DNA from: Desulfosoma sp.
Lineage (GTDB): Bacteria; Desulfobacterota; Syntrophobacteria; Syntrophobacterales; DSM-9756
Assembly (NCBI GenBank): GCA_037481875.1
Contig: JBBFKY010000007.1
Coordinates: 62,001-126,000, forward strand
Length of the DNA: 64,000 nucleotides
Reading direction: 5' to 3'
Shown piece by piece: positions 27,177-35,608 of the stretch. Below the pieces are notes generated by a model that saw only the letters and a list, made by a program, of their open reading frames with translations, searched no databases and was not told where the DNA came from. A program made the translations under genes and the position numbers. Each line of letters starts with the position of its first letter. The first letter of the stretch is position 1.

Positions 27177-28709
27177 CTATGACGCCGTGATGTGGGAGGT
27201 CAGAGCGCGCACCAAACCGTCCATGGTGTATTCTTCGGCCACCACGTTCGGCGTGATGCCGAAGGATCGAGCAGTGTACGCCGTGATAGGCCCAATGCAG
27301 GCGACGGTTGTTTTTTTCAAAAGCTCGGCTGCATGGCGGTCTCCAAGAGCTTGGACAAAAAAAGTAACGGTCGACGATGCTGTAAAGGTCACTACGTGAA
27401 TGTCACCGCGTTCCAGCATGGCCGTCACTTCACTCACCCCTTCGGCGGCAGGAACGGTTTCATACGCCGGAACCACATGCACATGAGCTCCCCACCGGCG
27501 TAAGGTTTGCGGCAAAACATCCCGAGCCTGGGCGGCTCGAGGCAGCAGAAAGCGGCGGCCTTGCACGGCTTTTTCACCCAAAGCTTCCAAAAGAGATTCC
27601 GCTCTGTATTCTTTGGGCACCACATCCAGGCGAAGACCTCGGTGTTCCAAGGATTCCGCCGTCTTGGGACCGATGGCCGCCAGGCGTGTTCCGGCCAAAG
27701 CACGCACATCACGGCCCGAAGCCCAGAGTCTTTCCATAAAGAATTTCACGCCGTTGACACTGGTAAAGACCACCCAGTCGTATTGGTCGAGGGATTCCAA
27801 GGCCGTATCCAAAGCCTCCCAGGATGCCGGAGGAACAATGGCGATGGTGGGAAATTCCACACATCGGGCACCCAGATTTTCCAGCATTTTTCGCAAATCA
27901 CTGGCTTGCTCTCGAGCTCGCGTCACAAGAATCGCTTTGCCAAAAAGGGGTTTTTTTTCAAACCAATTCAGGGATTCTCGAAGACGCACCACTTCGCCGA
28001 CCACGATGACGGCCGGAGGTTTCAAACCCGCGGCCTGGACTTTATCGGCGATATCCGCCAGAGTTCCCACCACGGTCTGCTGCTGCGGCGTGGTACCCCA
28101 GCGAATGACCGCCGCTGGAGTCTTGGGGGAACGGCCGTGCTCCATGAGCCGTTGGGTAATCTCAGGAAGGTTTTTCACCCCCATGAAAAAAACCAGGGTT
28201 CCAATGCCTGAGGCCACCTTTTCCCAATCGATACCTTCTTTGCTTTCCGGAGCGGCACCGTCGGCTCTTTCATGACCTGTGATGAAAGCCATGCTGGAAG
28301 CGTAATCCCGATGGGACAAAGGAATCCCTGCATACGCGGGGACAGCCACAGCTGCGGTGACTCCCGGAACAATCTCGAAGTCGATTCCGAGAGCCGCCAA
28401 TTCCTGAGCTTCTTCGCCGCCTCGGCCGAAGACGAAAGGATCCCCTCCTTTCAGACGCACCACCACGTGATTCCGAGCCTTTTCCACCAAAAGACGGTTG
28501 ATGGCTTCTTGGCTTAGGGTATGCTCCCCACCCTTTTTACCCACGTAAATTCGTTCCGCGTGCGGTGGAGCATATTTCAGGAGTTCTTCGTTAGCGAGAT
28601 AGTCGTAAATGACCACATCGGCCATGGCCAGCACATCCCGGCCTTTCACGGTGAGCAGACCCGGGTCACCTGGGCCCGCCCCCACAAGGTACGCTTTCCC
28701 TTTTTTCAC
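27177..28709 (-). CDS. cobA-hemD: Uroporphyrinogen-III C-methyltransferase / uroporphyrinogen-III synthase fusion
   Basis: 510 residues. Residues ~1-245 are the SAM-dependent methyltransferase (VGAGPGDPGLLT, LKGGDPFVFGRGGEE, VPGVTAAVAVPAY) that makes precorrin-2; residues ~260-505 are HemD, closing hydroxymethylbilane to uroporphyrinogen III (VFTSVNGVKFF, TFTASSTVTFF, CIGPITAYTARSFG). The fusion channels tetrapyrrole to sirohaem/cobalamin and to haem, sensible in a sulfate- or sulfite-reducing anaerobe. GTG 28709 is chosen: GAGGA lies 5-6 nt upstream, while the open frame continues to 28748. Follows hemC on the same strand. Confidence 0.95.
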   Translation of the reverse strand: MKKGKAYLVGAGPGDPGLLTVKGRDVLAMADVVIYDYLANEELLKYAPPHAERIYVGKKGGEHTLSQEAINRLLVEKARNHVVVRLKGGDPFVFGRGGEEAQELAALGIDFEIVPGVTAAVAVPAYAGIPLSHRDYASSMAFITGHERADGAAPESKEGIDWEKVASGIGTLVFFMGVKNLPEITQRLMEHGRSPKTPAAVIRWGTTPQQQTVVGTLADIADKVQAAGLKPPAVIVVGEVVRLRESLNWFEKKPLFGKAILVTRAREQASDLRKMLENLGARCVEFPTIAIVPPASWEALDTALESLDQYDWVVFTSVNGVKFFMERLWASGRDVRALAGTRLAAIGPKTAESLEHRGLRLDVVPKEYRAESLLEALGEKAVQGRRFLLPRAAQARDVLPQTLRRWGAHVHVVPAYETVPAAEGVSEVTAMLERGDIHVVTFTASSTVTFFVQALGDRHAAELLKKTTVACIGPITAYTARSFGITPNVVAEEYTMDGLVRALTSHITAS

Positions 28710-28853
28710 AGGTTCCTCACTCCAAGGTTCAGCTCGATGCCAAGCCACGGGGTTTTATGATTCAAACCCGCGGATAAGACACAGATTGAAGAGGCGAGGC
28801 GCGTCTCACCCCCTTCTTTAAACCGGCATTTCATGCCCTGGTATAGCACCTTC

Positions 28854-29789
28854 TCAACCAGCCTTCCAAGGCAACAAGGTTTCCAAAATGCTTTGCGCCC
28901 CCGCCTGAAGAAGACGTCGAGCAAGATCCCGTCCCAAGTGCTCTTCTTGACCAAAAGGCGCACCGTCTGTCAGACGATACACAGTTGCCCCGTCCAGGGA
29001 TGCTACCAGACCTGTGAGGGTCACGGTGCCGTCATGCACCTTGGCATGTCCGGCAATGGGAACTTGGCATCCTCCCTGAAGTTCATCCAGAAAGGCACGT
29101 TCCGCCGTCACAGCCCGCCATGTGGGTTCATGATGTAAAGGGGCGACCAGCTCCTGAACCGCCCTATCTTCCTTTCGTAATTCAATCCCTAGCGCCCCCT
29201 GGCCGATGGCGGGAACGAATTCATCCGGGTCCATCACGGCGGTGATAGCGTCCTGCCAGCCCATACGGTGAAGTCCCGCCGCGGCCAAAATGACGGCATC
29301 GAATAGACCTTCTCGCACCTTGCGAAGGCGCGTGTCCAGATTCCCTCGAAGGTTTTCCACGCGTAGATCCGGCCTAAGATGCCGAATCTGGGCAGCTCGG
29401 CGTAGGCTGCTGGTGCCGATGACGGCCCCCGAAGGCAAGGCATCCAGCCCGGAAGCTCGATGGGCGACGAGAACGTCCCGAGGATCTTCTCGAGGCGGAA
29501 CCACCGCAAGGGTCAAAAGGTTTGGTAATTCTGACGGCACATCTTTCATGCTGTGCACAGCCAAATCCACACGACCGTCCATGAGGGCTTCTTCGATTTC
29601 CTTGACAAAAAGCCCTTTGCCCCCCACTTTCGCCAGAGGCACATCCAGGATTTTATCCCCCGTGGTCTTGATGATTTCCAAGGTCACTCGCAGGCCGGGC
29701 CACTGGTCTTCCAACGCCTGCTTGATCATGTCCGCCTGACGCAGAGCCAGAAGACTTCCTCGAGTCCCGATAACCAGGTGCGGTTTCAA
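28854..29789 (-). CDS. hemC: Porphobilinogen deaminase (hydroxymethylbilane synthase)
   Basis: 311 residues; polymerises four porphobilinogens into hydroxymethylbilane. The dipyrromethane-anchoring Cys lies in GGCQVPIAGH (~240); VIGTRGSLLALRQAD, TTGDKILDVPL, GKGLFVKEIE, HSMKDVPSELP and GTSSLRRAAQ are intact. The start is TTG 29789, with AGGAGG 6 nt upstream; no in-frame ATG fits the family length. Upstream and cobA-hemD downstream are on the same strand, giving two consecutive pathway steps. Confidence 0.95.
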   Translation of the reverse strand: MKPHLVIGTRGSLLALRQADMIKQALEDQWPGLRVTLEIIKTTGDKILDVPLAKVGGKGLFVKEIEEALMDGRVDLAVHSMKDVPSELPNLLTLAVVPPREDPRDVLVAHRASGLDALPSGAVIGTSSLRRAAQIRHLRPDLRVENLRGNLDTRLRKVREGLFDAVILAAAGLHRMGWQDAITAVMDPDEFVPAIGQGALGIELRKEDRAVQELVAPLHHEPTWRAVTAERAFLDELQGGCQVPIAGHAKVHDGTVTLTGLVASLDGATVYRLTDGAPFGQEEHLGRDLARRLLQAGAQSILETLLPWKAG

Positions 29790-29827
29790 GCATTCCTCCT
29801 CGCGTTCAAGCCGCCCACTCGCTCCTT

Positions 29828-30001
29828 GGAGCCTATCCGACAATTTAGAATGAGCCATTCCAGGCCAAGACGTAAGGGCACGGCGCGCCGTGCCCCTGGT
29901 CCCAAACCCTTTGTTTTCCTGGGAGCGCGAGTCTTTGGCCCGCATATTGCTTGAGCGGGCCCCAGCGCTCCCAACAGAAAATCCGTTATCGGATTCGCTC
30001 C
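29828..30001. repeat. Family B element with terminal inverted repeats
   Basis: Ends GGAGCCTATCCGA (29828-29840) and TCGGATTCGCTCC (29989-30001) are an imperfect 13-bp inverted repeat. The interior includes a 20-bp perfect palindrome and CAGCGCTCCCAACAGAAAATCCGTT. Lies between hemC and the FmdB-like gene. Confidence 0.6.
29876..29895. repeat. 20-bp perfect palindrome (CGGCGCGCCG core)
   Basis: GGGCACGGCGCGCCGTGCCC, followed by CTGG. Same core as the copy at 33576-33601; a variant of family A. Confidence 0.85.
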
Positions 30002-30012
30002 TGGGCGATCGA

Positions 30013-30246
30013 TCAGTGGCACGTGGCGCAACTGCCACCAGCACATCCCGAACATGACGATGTTCCTGAACCCATACGGCTACTGGCAGCGCCCTTGTCC
30101 CCACCACTCTTGAACCCGAAGACACTCATTTCCCGATGCGCTTCCGAAGACCCGCATTTGGGACAGCAGACTGTCTCATCACTTCGAAACACCAAACATT
30201 CGTAATGCTCTCCACAGCTTCCACATCGATACTCGTAAATGGGCAT
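30013..30246 (-). CDS. FmdB-type zinc-ribbon protein
   Basis: 77 residues beginning MPIYEYRCGSCGEHYE, the hallmark of the FmdB/CxxC_CXXC_SSSS family, with CGSC and CPKC pairs forming one zinc ribbon. The C-terminal tail is Ser/Gly/Cys-rich (CSGCAGGSCATC), adding six cysteines. The role is uncertain; relatives were named after a putative regulator of formamidase/amidase genes. ATG 30246 follows GAGGTGATGATT. It ends a run of minus-strand genes with short gaps. Confidence 0.85.
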   Translation of the reverse strand: MPIYEYRCGSCGEHYECLVFRSDETVCCPKCGSSEAHREMSVFGFKSGGDKGAASSRMGSGTSSCSGCAGGSCATCH

Positions 30247-30296
30247 AATCATCACCTCACTTCTCGTTTCCTCGGTACTTTTCGTGCCCTTTCATC

Positions 30297-30674
30297 TTAA
30301 GTCGCCAAGACAATGCGAACAAGGTCCCCGTCCTTGACCGCTTTGAAATGGATGGGATCACCGCACACTTTTCCCACAATGTTGACGGCGCTGGCGGGGC
30401 GAATCTCCCCCGGAGCACTGATCGGTGTGGGGCCGAAAAAGATGCAAAAGGCTTTTCCTCTAGGCCAATAGCCCAAATCCCCGGCTTGGACCAGATCCTT
30501 GGCCCGCTCATCTAGAGGCATGCTCACGGGGATGGAAAAATAGATTTCGTCCCCCCATCTGTTGGCTTCCGCTTCCAGAGGCAAAGCCCGCACGATGGCC
30601 TGTGCCGTCGCACTGTCGTTTAACATGCCGTCCATGACCAACGTGGGTGTTTCAATACGAATGCGTGTCGGCAT
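30297..30674 (-). CDS. Cyclophilin-like fold protein
   Basis: 125 residues with ALPLEAEANRWGDEIYF, YWPRGKAFCIFFGPTP and VNIVGKVCGD, the pattern of the small cyclophilin-like family typified by Thermotoga TM1367 (PF04126). No peptidyl-prolyl isomerase activity is established for this group. AAGGAGGAG precedes ATG 30674. Its first 23 bp overlap the end of the preceding gene, indicating co-translation with it. Confidence 0.8.
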   Translation of the reverse strand: MPTRIRIETPTLVMDGMLNDSATAQAIVRALPLEAEANRWGDEIYFSIPVSMPLDERAKDLVQAGDLGYWPRGKAFCIFFGPTPISAPGEIRPASAVNIVGKVCGDPIHFKAVKDGDLVRIVLAT

Positions 30675-31623
30675 GGGCTCCTCCTTGATACAGCCTTTCC
30701 TTGACCGTGGCACAGAACAAAGGGAAAAGAATTTCATGATGTCCCACAAAAGAAAAGCCGCGTCCGGTACCGGCCGTCGGGCGTTCCACGACGTTCACTC
30801 GAGGCCGATACTGCCGAATGAAATCCATGTCAATCGTCGTCAGGCCACTTAGATCATGCCCCAGGTTAAAAGCAATCGCCACAGCTTTGAGGAAAATTTC
30901 GGGAAGGATCACAGCCGAGCCCAGGTTGATATAGACCCCGCCGGCCAAGTCGCACACCAAGGCGCAAAATAAACGAAAATCCTTGTAACTCAGCTTCCCC
31001 GTGACCGCTCCGTCCATGGAAGGATGCATGTGAATGATGTCGGTGCCAATGGCCACATGGACCGTGACAGGAATGTGAAGGGCCGCGGCCGTCGCCAAAA
31101 TGCTATGGTCTTTATGGGGTGCCGAGGCCTCGATCAAGGCTTCTCCCACGGCGCGGCCAAATCCCACAGATTCCTGATCCGCTGCACGGCGCAGAGCCTC
31201 GTGAATGAAATCCGCCGTTTCCCTGGCCATCCCAAAACGGCCGGCATGGAGTTCCGATCCCACATCTTCCGAGGTTCTTCCCACCAGAGCCATTTCCACA
31301 TCGTGAATGACACCCGCTCCGTTGAGAGCCACTCCTTTTAGAATACCCGCACAAAGCCAATCGATCACCAGCGGGCTCAACCCCACTTTGATCGGATGAG
31401 CGCCCATGCCCAAAAGCACGAGACGATCGGTTCGAACAGCTTGAGCCGTTCGGTCCACGGCTTCCATGAATGCCGATCCTGCAAGCTGCTTGGGAAGGCC
31501 TTCAAGAAATTGGGCAAAGGATCCACCGGGTCTCCAGGGTGTTGCCGCATCCTTGAGGGTCACCTTGCAGGGCCGATCATAAAGGCTCACCCTGCGCACA
31601 TTTTTTAACGACAAGGGTTCCAT
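30652..31623 (-). CDS. Deoxyhypusine-synthase-like conserved protein
   Basis: 323 residues, soluble. The stretches GMGAHPIKVGLSPLVIDWL, NGAGVIHDVEMALVG, GTDIIHMHPSMDG and VYINLGSAVILPEIFLKA recall deoxyhypusine synthase (Rossmann-type fold, NAD site), but bacteria lack eIF5A hypusine and I do not know the substrate. I do not see an obvious counterpart of the DHS catalytic lysine. ATG 31623 is 10 bp after gmhA ends, and the 3' end overlaps the cyclophilin-like gene. Its place between a SIS isomerase and small conserved proteins suggests a conserved operon of unknown function. Confidence 0.55.
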   Translation of the reverse strand: MEPLSLKNVRRVSLYDRPCKVTLKDAATPWRPGGSFAQFLEGLPKQLAGSAFMEAVDRTAQAVRTDRLVLLGMGAHPIKVGLSPLVIDWLCAGILKGVALNGAGVIHDVEMALVGRTSEDVGSELHAGRFGMARETADFIHEALRRAADQESVGFGRAVGEALIEASAPHKDHSILATAAALHIPVTVHVAIGTDIIHMHPSMDGAVTGKLSYKDFRLFCALVCDLAGGVYINLGSAVILPEIFLKAVAIAFNLGHDLSGLTTIDMDFIRQYRPRVNVVERPTAGTGRGFSFVGHHEILFPLFCATVKERLYQGGAHADTHSY

Positions 31624-31633
31624 GTCACATCAC

Positions 31634-32266
31634 TCAGCAACAGGGCACTGGGGGCGCCGAGGACGTGGAGGTTCCGAGTCCGAAAAGCATCTCTTCAACC
31701 AGGTCACAGATGGCATGCCCTACGGTAAGATGGACTTCTTGCACTCGAGCGGTCACGGTGTCGGGCACATGAAGAATCAGATCGCAGTAAACATCCATAT
31801 CCGTTGACTGAACGCCGGCCAAACCCAAGGTGTGCAGGCCGTGTTCTCGAGCCCATCGCAAGGCTCGCAGCACATTTTCCGAGCGCCCGCTGGTGCTCAA
31901 ACCCACAGCCACGTCCCCTGCTTCTCCCAAACCTCGAAGTTGACGCACAAAAATATCACGAAAATCGTAGTCATTAGCAATGCTTGTGAGCACAGAAGTA
32001 TCCGTGGTCAGAGCCATGGCCGGCAAAGGATCTCTTTCTTTTTGAAACCGGTTGATGAATTCCGCCGCCAGATGTTGACAGTCGGCGGCGCTTCCTCCGT
32101 TACCAAAAAGATAGAGCCGTCTATGGGATCGAAAGGCGTCGGTGACCACCTGAGCCATTCGAACGATGGTTTCGGCATCGCGATCCTTGACGGCAGCCAA
32201 AGCCAGCATGGTCGCTTCAAAGATTCCGTGCACCCGTGACACCCACTGGAGGAGGTCATGTTCCAT
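31634..32266 (-). CDS. gmhA: Sedoheptulose-7-phosphate isomerase
   Basis: 210-residue SIS-domain protein. LYLFGNGGSAADCQHLAAEFINRF and LSTSGRSENVL bind the sugar phosphate; VQEVHLTVGHAICDLVE is the C-terminal active-site helix of GmhA. It makes D-glycero-D-manno-heptose 7-phosphate for lipopolysaccharide core. DiaA is the main alternative, but the full match to GmhA-type motifs favours heptose synthesis. No other heptose genes (hldE, gmhB) are seen close by. Gap to the aminotransferase is 35 bp. Confidence 0.88.
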   Translation of the reverse strand: MEHDLLQWVSRVHGIFEATMLALAAVKDRDAETIVRMAQVVTDAFRSHRRLYLFGNGGSAADCQHLAAEFINRFQKERDPLPAMALTTDTSVLTSIANDYDFRDIFVRQLRGLGEAGDVAVGLSTSGRSENVLRALRWAREHGLHTLGLAGVQSTDMDVYCDLILHVPDTVTARVQEVHLTVGHAICDLVEEMLFGLGTSTSSAPPVPCC

Positions 32267-32301
32267 AATGTCGCTTCCTCCCAGAAAGATCCCGTCCTCG
32301 T

Positions 32302-33306
32302 TCAGCTCGTTTCCTCATCATCGTCAGACCAAACCGGGGTTCTCACGCCTTCGCCGGATTGGGCATCTTGAAGGAGCAGGGAACGAAACAGACGAAACCA
32401 GGGACCCGGCAGGCCGTTCCCAATGGGTCGCCCGTCGTAGAAGACCACCGGCAGCACGGGATAGGTGGTACCAAAAATCATGATTTCCGCCGCTTCGTAG
32501 GCGTCCTGAGGCCGAATGTCCTCCTCCGCCACTCCCGCTAGTTGCCCCTCAGAAACCAGTTCTCGAGCCAGTTCCATCATACGGATCACGGTGGTCCCTT
32601 GAAGAATCCGGTCAAAGCGCGGCACCAGAAACCGGGAGTCCCGTGTGACAATGCCCACGTTTTCGGTGGCACCTTCTCCCAGAAAGCCGTTTTCGTCGAT
32701 GGAAACGGTGAAATCCACCCCGGAATCTCTAGCTTCCTTGGTCATCAGAACGTTGGGCAAATAATTGCAGCTTTTGACATTGGCAAAGTACGATTTTTTG
32801 ATGGGTATACGGCTGCTTTTGAGAGAAACCCCTCGAACCAGCTTCTCCTCGGGGACTTCATGGACGCGTGTGACCACGATGTAAAGTTGACTCGCCGGGC
32901 ACTCATAAGGATCGGCGCTGAACCCACCTGGACCTCGAGAGATGTAGAGCCTCACCAGACAATCACGGACACCGGCCGCACGTACCGTGTGTTTGATAAG
33001 GGAAACCAGCTCGTGACGGTCCACAGGCCAAGTGAGTTGAGCTATTTCGGATGACCTTGCCAGTCGTTCAAGATGCCGGTCCAGAAGATAAAGGAAGCCA
33101 TTTACACATTTGAAGGCCTCAAAGACGCCGTCACCGCGGTGGACCAAATGGTCATCCATAGGGAGAAGCATCATGCGAGGATCGGTGCAGATCCCTCCGT
33201 ACCAAGACGAATACATGGCCAAATAGTCGGCATGAAACGGTTCCTTTTTTTCTAACAACCGATCCACCACGGCGTCAAAGCTCAATGTGGCCACCTTTAA
33301 GCCCAT
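32302..33306 (-). CDS. PLP-dependent aminotransferase, fold type IV (branched-chain/D-amino-acid class)
   Basis: 334 residues. PLP lysine is expected in KSCNYLPNVLMTKEA; HRGDGVFEAFK, LYISRGP and FLGEGATENVGIV are class IV features. The family includes IlvE, D-alanine aminotransferase and aminodeoxychorismate lyase. The sequence has an N-terminal extension of about 35 residues and lacks enough to pick a substrate. AAGGAGGATC precedes the ATG. It heads a five-gene minus-strand run with gmhA, the DHS-like, cyclophilin-like and FmdB genes. Confidence 0.85.
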   Translation of the reverse strand: MGLKVATLSFDAVVDRLLEKKEPFHADYLAMYSSWYGGICTDPRMMLLPMDDHLVHRGDGVFEAFKCVNGFLYLLDRHLERLARSSEIAQLTWPVDRHELVSLIKHTVRAAGVRDCLVRLYISRGPGGFSADPYECPASQLYIVVTRVHEVPEEKLVRGVSLKSSRIPIKKSYFANVKSCNYLPNVLMTKEARDSGVDFTVSIDENGFLGEGATENVGIVTRDSRFLVPRFDRILQGTTVIRMMELARELVSEGQLAGVAEEDIRPQDAYEAAEIMIFGTTYPVLPVVFYDGRPIGNGLPGPWFRLFRSLLLQDAQSGEGVRTPVWSDDDEETS

Positions 33307-33401
33307 TTTTGATCCTCCTTAACCCCTCTTTGCTGTCAGGCCCATGCTTCCTATCACGGCTCGAATCCTCGGCACGTAATCGTGGGCGTGGAACCACCAA
33401 A

Positions 33402-33520
33402 GAGCTTGTCCAACAAGGACATTGAGCGATGCTTTTCCTGCAAGCGCGAACCGCTGACCTTCCCTTTGTGTCGGCGGAACGCCAGCGCTCCCAGGGAAAA
33501 ATCCGTTCTCGAACAAGCTC
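33402..33520. repeat. Family B element
   Basis: Terminal GAGCTTGT / ACAAGCTC 8-bp inverted repeat; interior CCAGCGCTCCCAGGGAAAAA then TCCGTTCTCGAA matches the other members. Confidence 0.55.
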
Positions 33521-33575
33521 GTGAGAGCATGTCTTAAAACTCATGATCAGTCACTCCAGGCAACGCTATGGCCCA

Positions 33576-33601
33576 TAGGGACACGGCGCGCCGTGCCCCT
33601 A
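33576..33601 (-). repeat. REP-like palindrome, CGGCGCGCCG variant
   Basis: ATAGGGACACGGCGCGCCGT then GCCCCT; core ACACGGCGCGCCGTGCC is nearly perfect. Confidence 0.75.
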
Positions 33602-33766
33602 CGTACGAAACCGTCCGTTTTCCAAAGAGCGTGTTCTTCCCGGCCGCATTCGAACCAAGTCACTCTTCTACGCTCCCAACAAGACCATCGGTCTTCTTCA
33701 TTGTCGAACACCCTGAAAGAAGAAGGGCTTCACAATAGTCAAGCCGCATACGATGTGCAAGGCTTG

Positions 33767-33794
33767 TTGCGCTTTCAAAAGGGAATGCTATAGT
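33767..33794 (+). promoter_or_regulatory. Predicted promoter of the HAD phosphatase gene
   Basis: TTGCGC (33767-33772), 16-bp spacer, TATAGT (33789-33794); start near 33801, 50 nt before the ATG. Confidence 0.5.
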
Positions 33795-33850
33795 TTTCAA
33801 AGAAAGGCTGAAAGGCTTCTTGAAAAACGCTCTCTAAGCGTGAGGTCTGC

Positions 33851-34528
33851 ATGGTTATCGACACCGTCCTTTTTGATTTTGACGGCACTCTGGCCGAATT
33901 GCATATTGATTTTTCCGAGATGAAAAGGCGGGTTGCCGATATTGCTGCGCTTTATTCAAAGCGTCACCCGAAGGCTTCAACCATGCCGGTCCTGGAATGG
34001 ATTGACACCATCGCCCAAGAACTTCGTGACGGATCCAACGGGTTGGCCCAGGCTTTTCGATCCCAAGCTCTGGCGGCGGTAGAAGCCATAGAAATGGAGG
34101 CTGCGGTTAAAGGAAATCTATTTTCTTTTACGCGGCCTATGCTTGAGGATCTGACGGATCGAGGGGTCAAGGTCGCCGTCGTGACTCGAAATTGCGCGAA
34201 AGCGGTCCGTACCGTCTTTCCCGATGCGAACCGGTACTCCTTTCAGCTTTTTGCCCGAGACCATGTGCATCGCGTAAAACCTCACCCCGATCATCTGCAC
34301 ACGGCTTTGAGTGCTTTGGGAGCTTCCCCCGACCATGCCTTGATGATTGGAGATCATCCTTTGGATATAGAAACAGGAAAGCGTGTCGGTTTGCGTACAG
34401 CGGGCGTGGCCAGCGGTCGAATTTCCTTTAAGGACCTTCATGCCTGCCATCCCGATTGGGTGGCTCATGACTGCGAGGCTTTGATCCAGATTCTTGATGC
34501 CCAGAAACTCCTTCCGGGAAAGGCATAA
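33851..34528 (+). CDS. HAD-family phosphatase (phosphoglycolate phosphatase-like)
   Basis: 225 residues. Motif I FDFDGTLAEL with the nucleophile Asp near residue 9, motif II in VVTRN, motif III Lys in HRVKPHPDH, motif IV MIGDHPLDIETGKRVG. A helical cap lies between motifs I and II, the subclass IA plan of phosphoglycolate phosphatase and relatives. Substrate unknown. GAGG is 5 nt before the ATG. The next gene starts one base after its stop codon. Confidence 0.85.
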   Translation: MVIDTVLFDFDGTLAELHIDFSEMKRRVADIAALYSKRHPKASTMPVLEWIDTIAQELRDGSNGLAQAFRSQALAAVEAIEMEAAVKGNLFSFTRPMLEDLTDRGVKVAVVTRNCAKAVRTVFPDANRYSFQLFARDHVHRVKPHPDHLHTALSALGASPDHALMIGDHPLDIETGKRVGLRTAGVASGRISFKDLHACHPDWVAHDCEALIQILDAQKLLPGKA

Positions 34529-34529
34529 G

Positions 34530-35390
34530 ATGGCCCTGACGGCGCGTGAAGAGAGCATGCATTTTTCTAAGATCGTGGTTTTTCTAAGGGGATGGTCCGA
34601 TGCCGGGGGCCTGGCGGATACAGTCCTTGAGGCCATTCAAAAAAGGCTTCCATGTCAAGTCGTGGCCCGCATGGATATGGACGTTTTTGTCCAGGCCTCG
34701 GAAAATCGTCCGACGGTCCACATTCAGCACGGTGTCCTCAAAGACTTTCATTGGCCCGCTCTGGAATTTTATCGCCCCGACGATCCGACTCATCACGACA
34801 TGGTGTTTGCCTTTGGGCCGGAACCTGCCATGCAATGGCGACGCTTTGTTTCCGAATTTATCACCGTGGTAACATCCTGGAAATGTGAAGAGCTGCTTCT
34901 TGTGGGAAGTCTTTACGATCACATCTTCTACGATGAAATCCAGATTTCAGGTGTGGCGGTAAACTCGCTTGGATACAATCTTCTTCGGCATTGGCAATGT
35001 CGGCCGGCCTTTTACCAAGGTCCGGCCTCGGTGTATTCGGCCATACTTCACGAATTGCGCCGAAGCCCCATAACCGCCGTCAGTCTTTGGGCTCATGTGC
35101 CCTTTTACCTTAAAGGTCCGCACGAACTTCTTGTGCACGCTGTGATGAGAATCGTCGGAGATCTCGCCCATATTGAGTGGAATCTCGATGATCTTCTGGT
35201 TGAATGGAAAAGCCGGGAAATGGAAATCGAGGAAATCCTTTCTCAAGATCCATCACTTCGTGAACAAATACGGGCCTTGAAAAAGGAGGGAATTTCGTCC
35301 CATGGGATAGAAAGTCAAAACAAACGAGCTGAAGTCATCAATTTCCAAAAATTTAAGAAAAAAGGTAAAAACGACGTCGAAAACTCTTGA
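34530..35390 (+). CDS. PAC2 family protein
   Basis: 286 residues. FLRGWSDAGGLADTVLE near the N-terminus and LLVGSLYDHI, ISGVAVNSLGYNL, SLWAHVPFYLKGPHE fit the PAC2 family, whose eukaryotic members are proteasome assembly chaperones; the bacterial role is unknown. The C-terminal ~60 residues are charged and helical. Start ATG 34530 (GGAAAGG ~8 nt upstream) lies one base after the preceding stop, so it is translated with the HAD gene. Confidence 0.8.
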   Translation: MALTAREESMHFSKIVVFLRGWSDAGGLADTVLEAIQKRLPCQVVARMDMDVFVQASENRPTVHIQHGVLKDFHWPALEFYRPDDPTHHDMVFAFGPEPAMQWRRFVSEFITVVTSWKCEELLLVGSLYDHIFYDEIQISGVAVNSLGYNLLRHWQCRPAFYQGPASVYSAILHELRRSPITAVSLWAHVPFYLKGPHELLVHAVMRIVGDLAHIEWNLDDLLVEWKSREMEIEEILSQDPSLREQIRALKKEGISSHGIESQNKRAEVINFQKFKKKGKNDVENS

Positions 35391-35608
35391 TGACACTTCC
35401 CAAAACCCACACGGCGCAAGGTCTTTTCCATCGATAAAAGATCCAGATCTCCGGCTCTCGTGACGGTATTTGAATTTGTTATACATGGATCGGGCGGCTT
35501 GAACGACGGCCTCGGTCGACGGGATGTCTTGCCTCATTGGCGTCAAGATGATAGTTTTTTGGGGTCAGAGGATTACGCGCCACAACGCCGCCAAACGGGA
35601 AAACCCTT

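Larger units (their letters stand above)
33307..33850. other. Repeat-rich divergent intergenic region
   Basis: 544 bp between two divergent genes. It contains a family B element (33402-33520), a GC-palindrome (33576-33601) and a predicted promoter (33767-33794). Nothing else recognised. Confidence 0.6.

Noticed and set aside
35253-35546. 97-codon minus-strand frame downstream of the PAC2 gene
   Set aside because: No ribosome-binding site, half of it antisense to PAC2, no known family.
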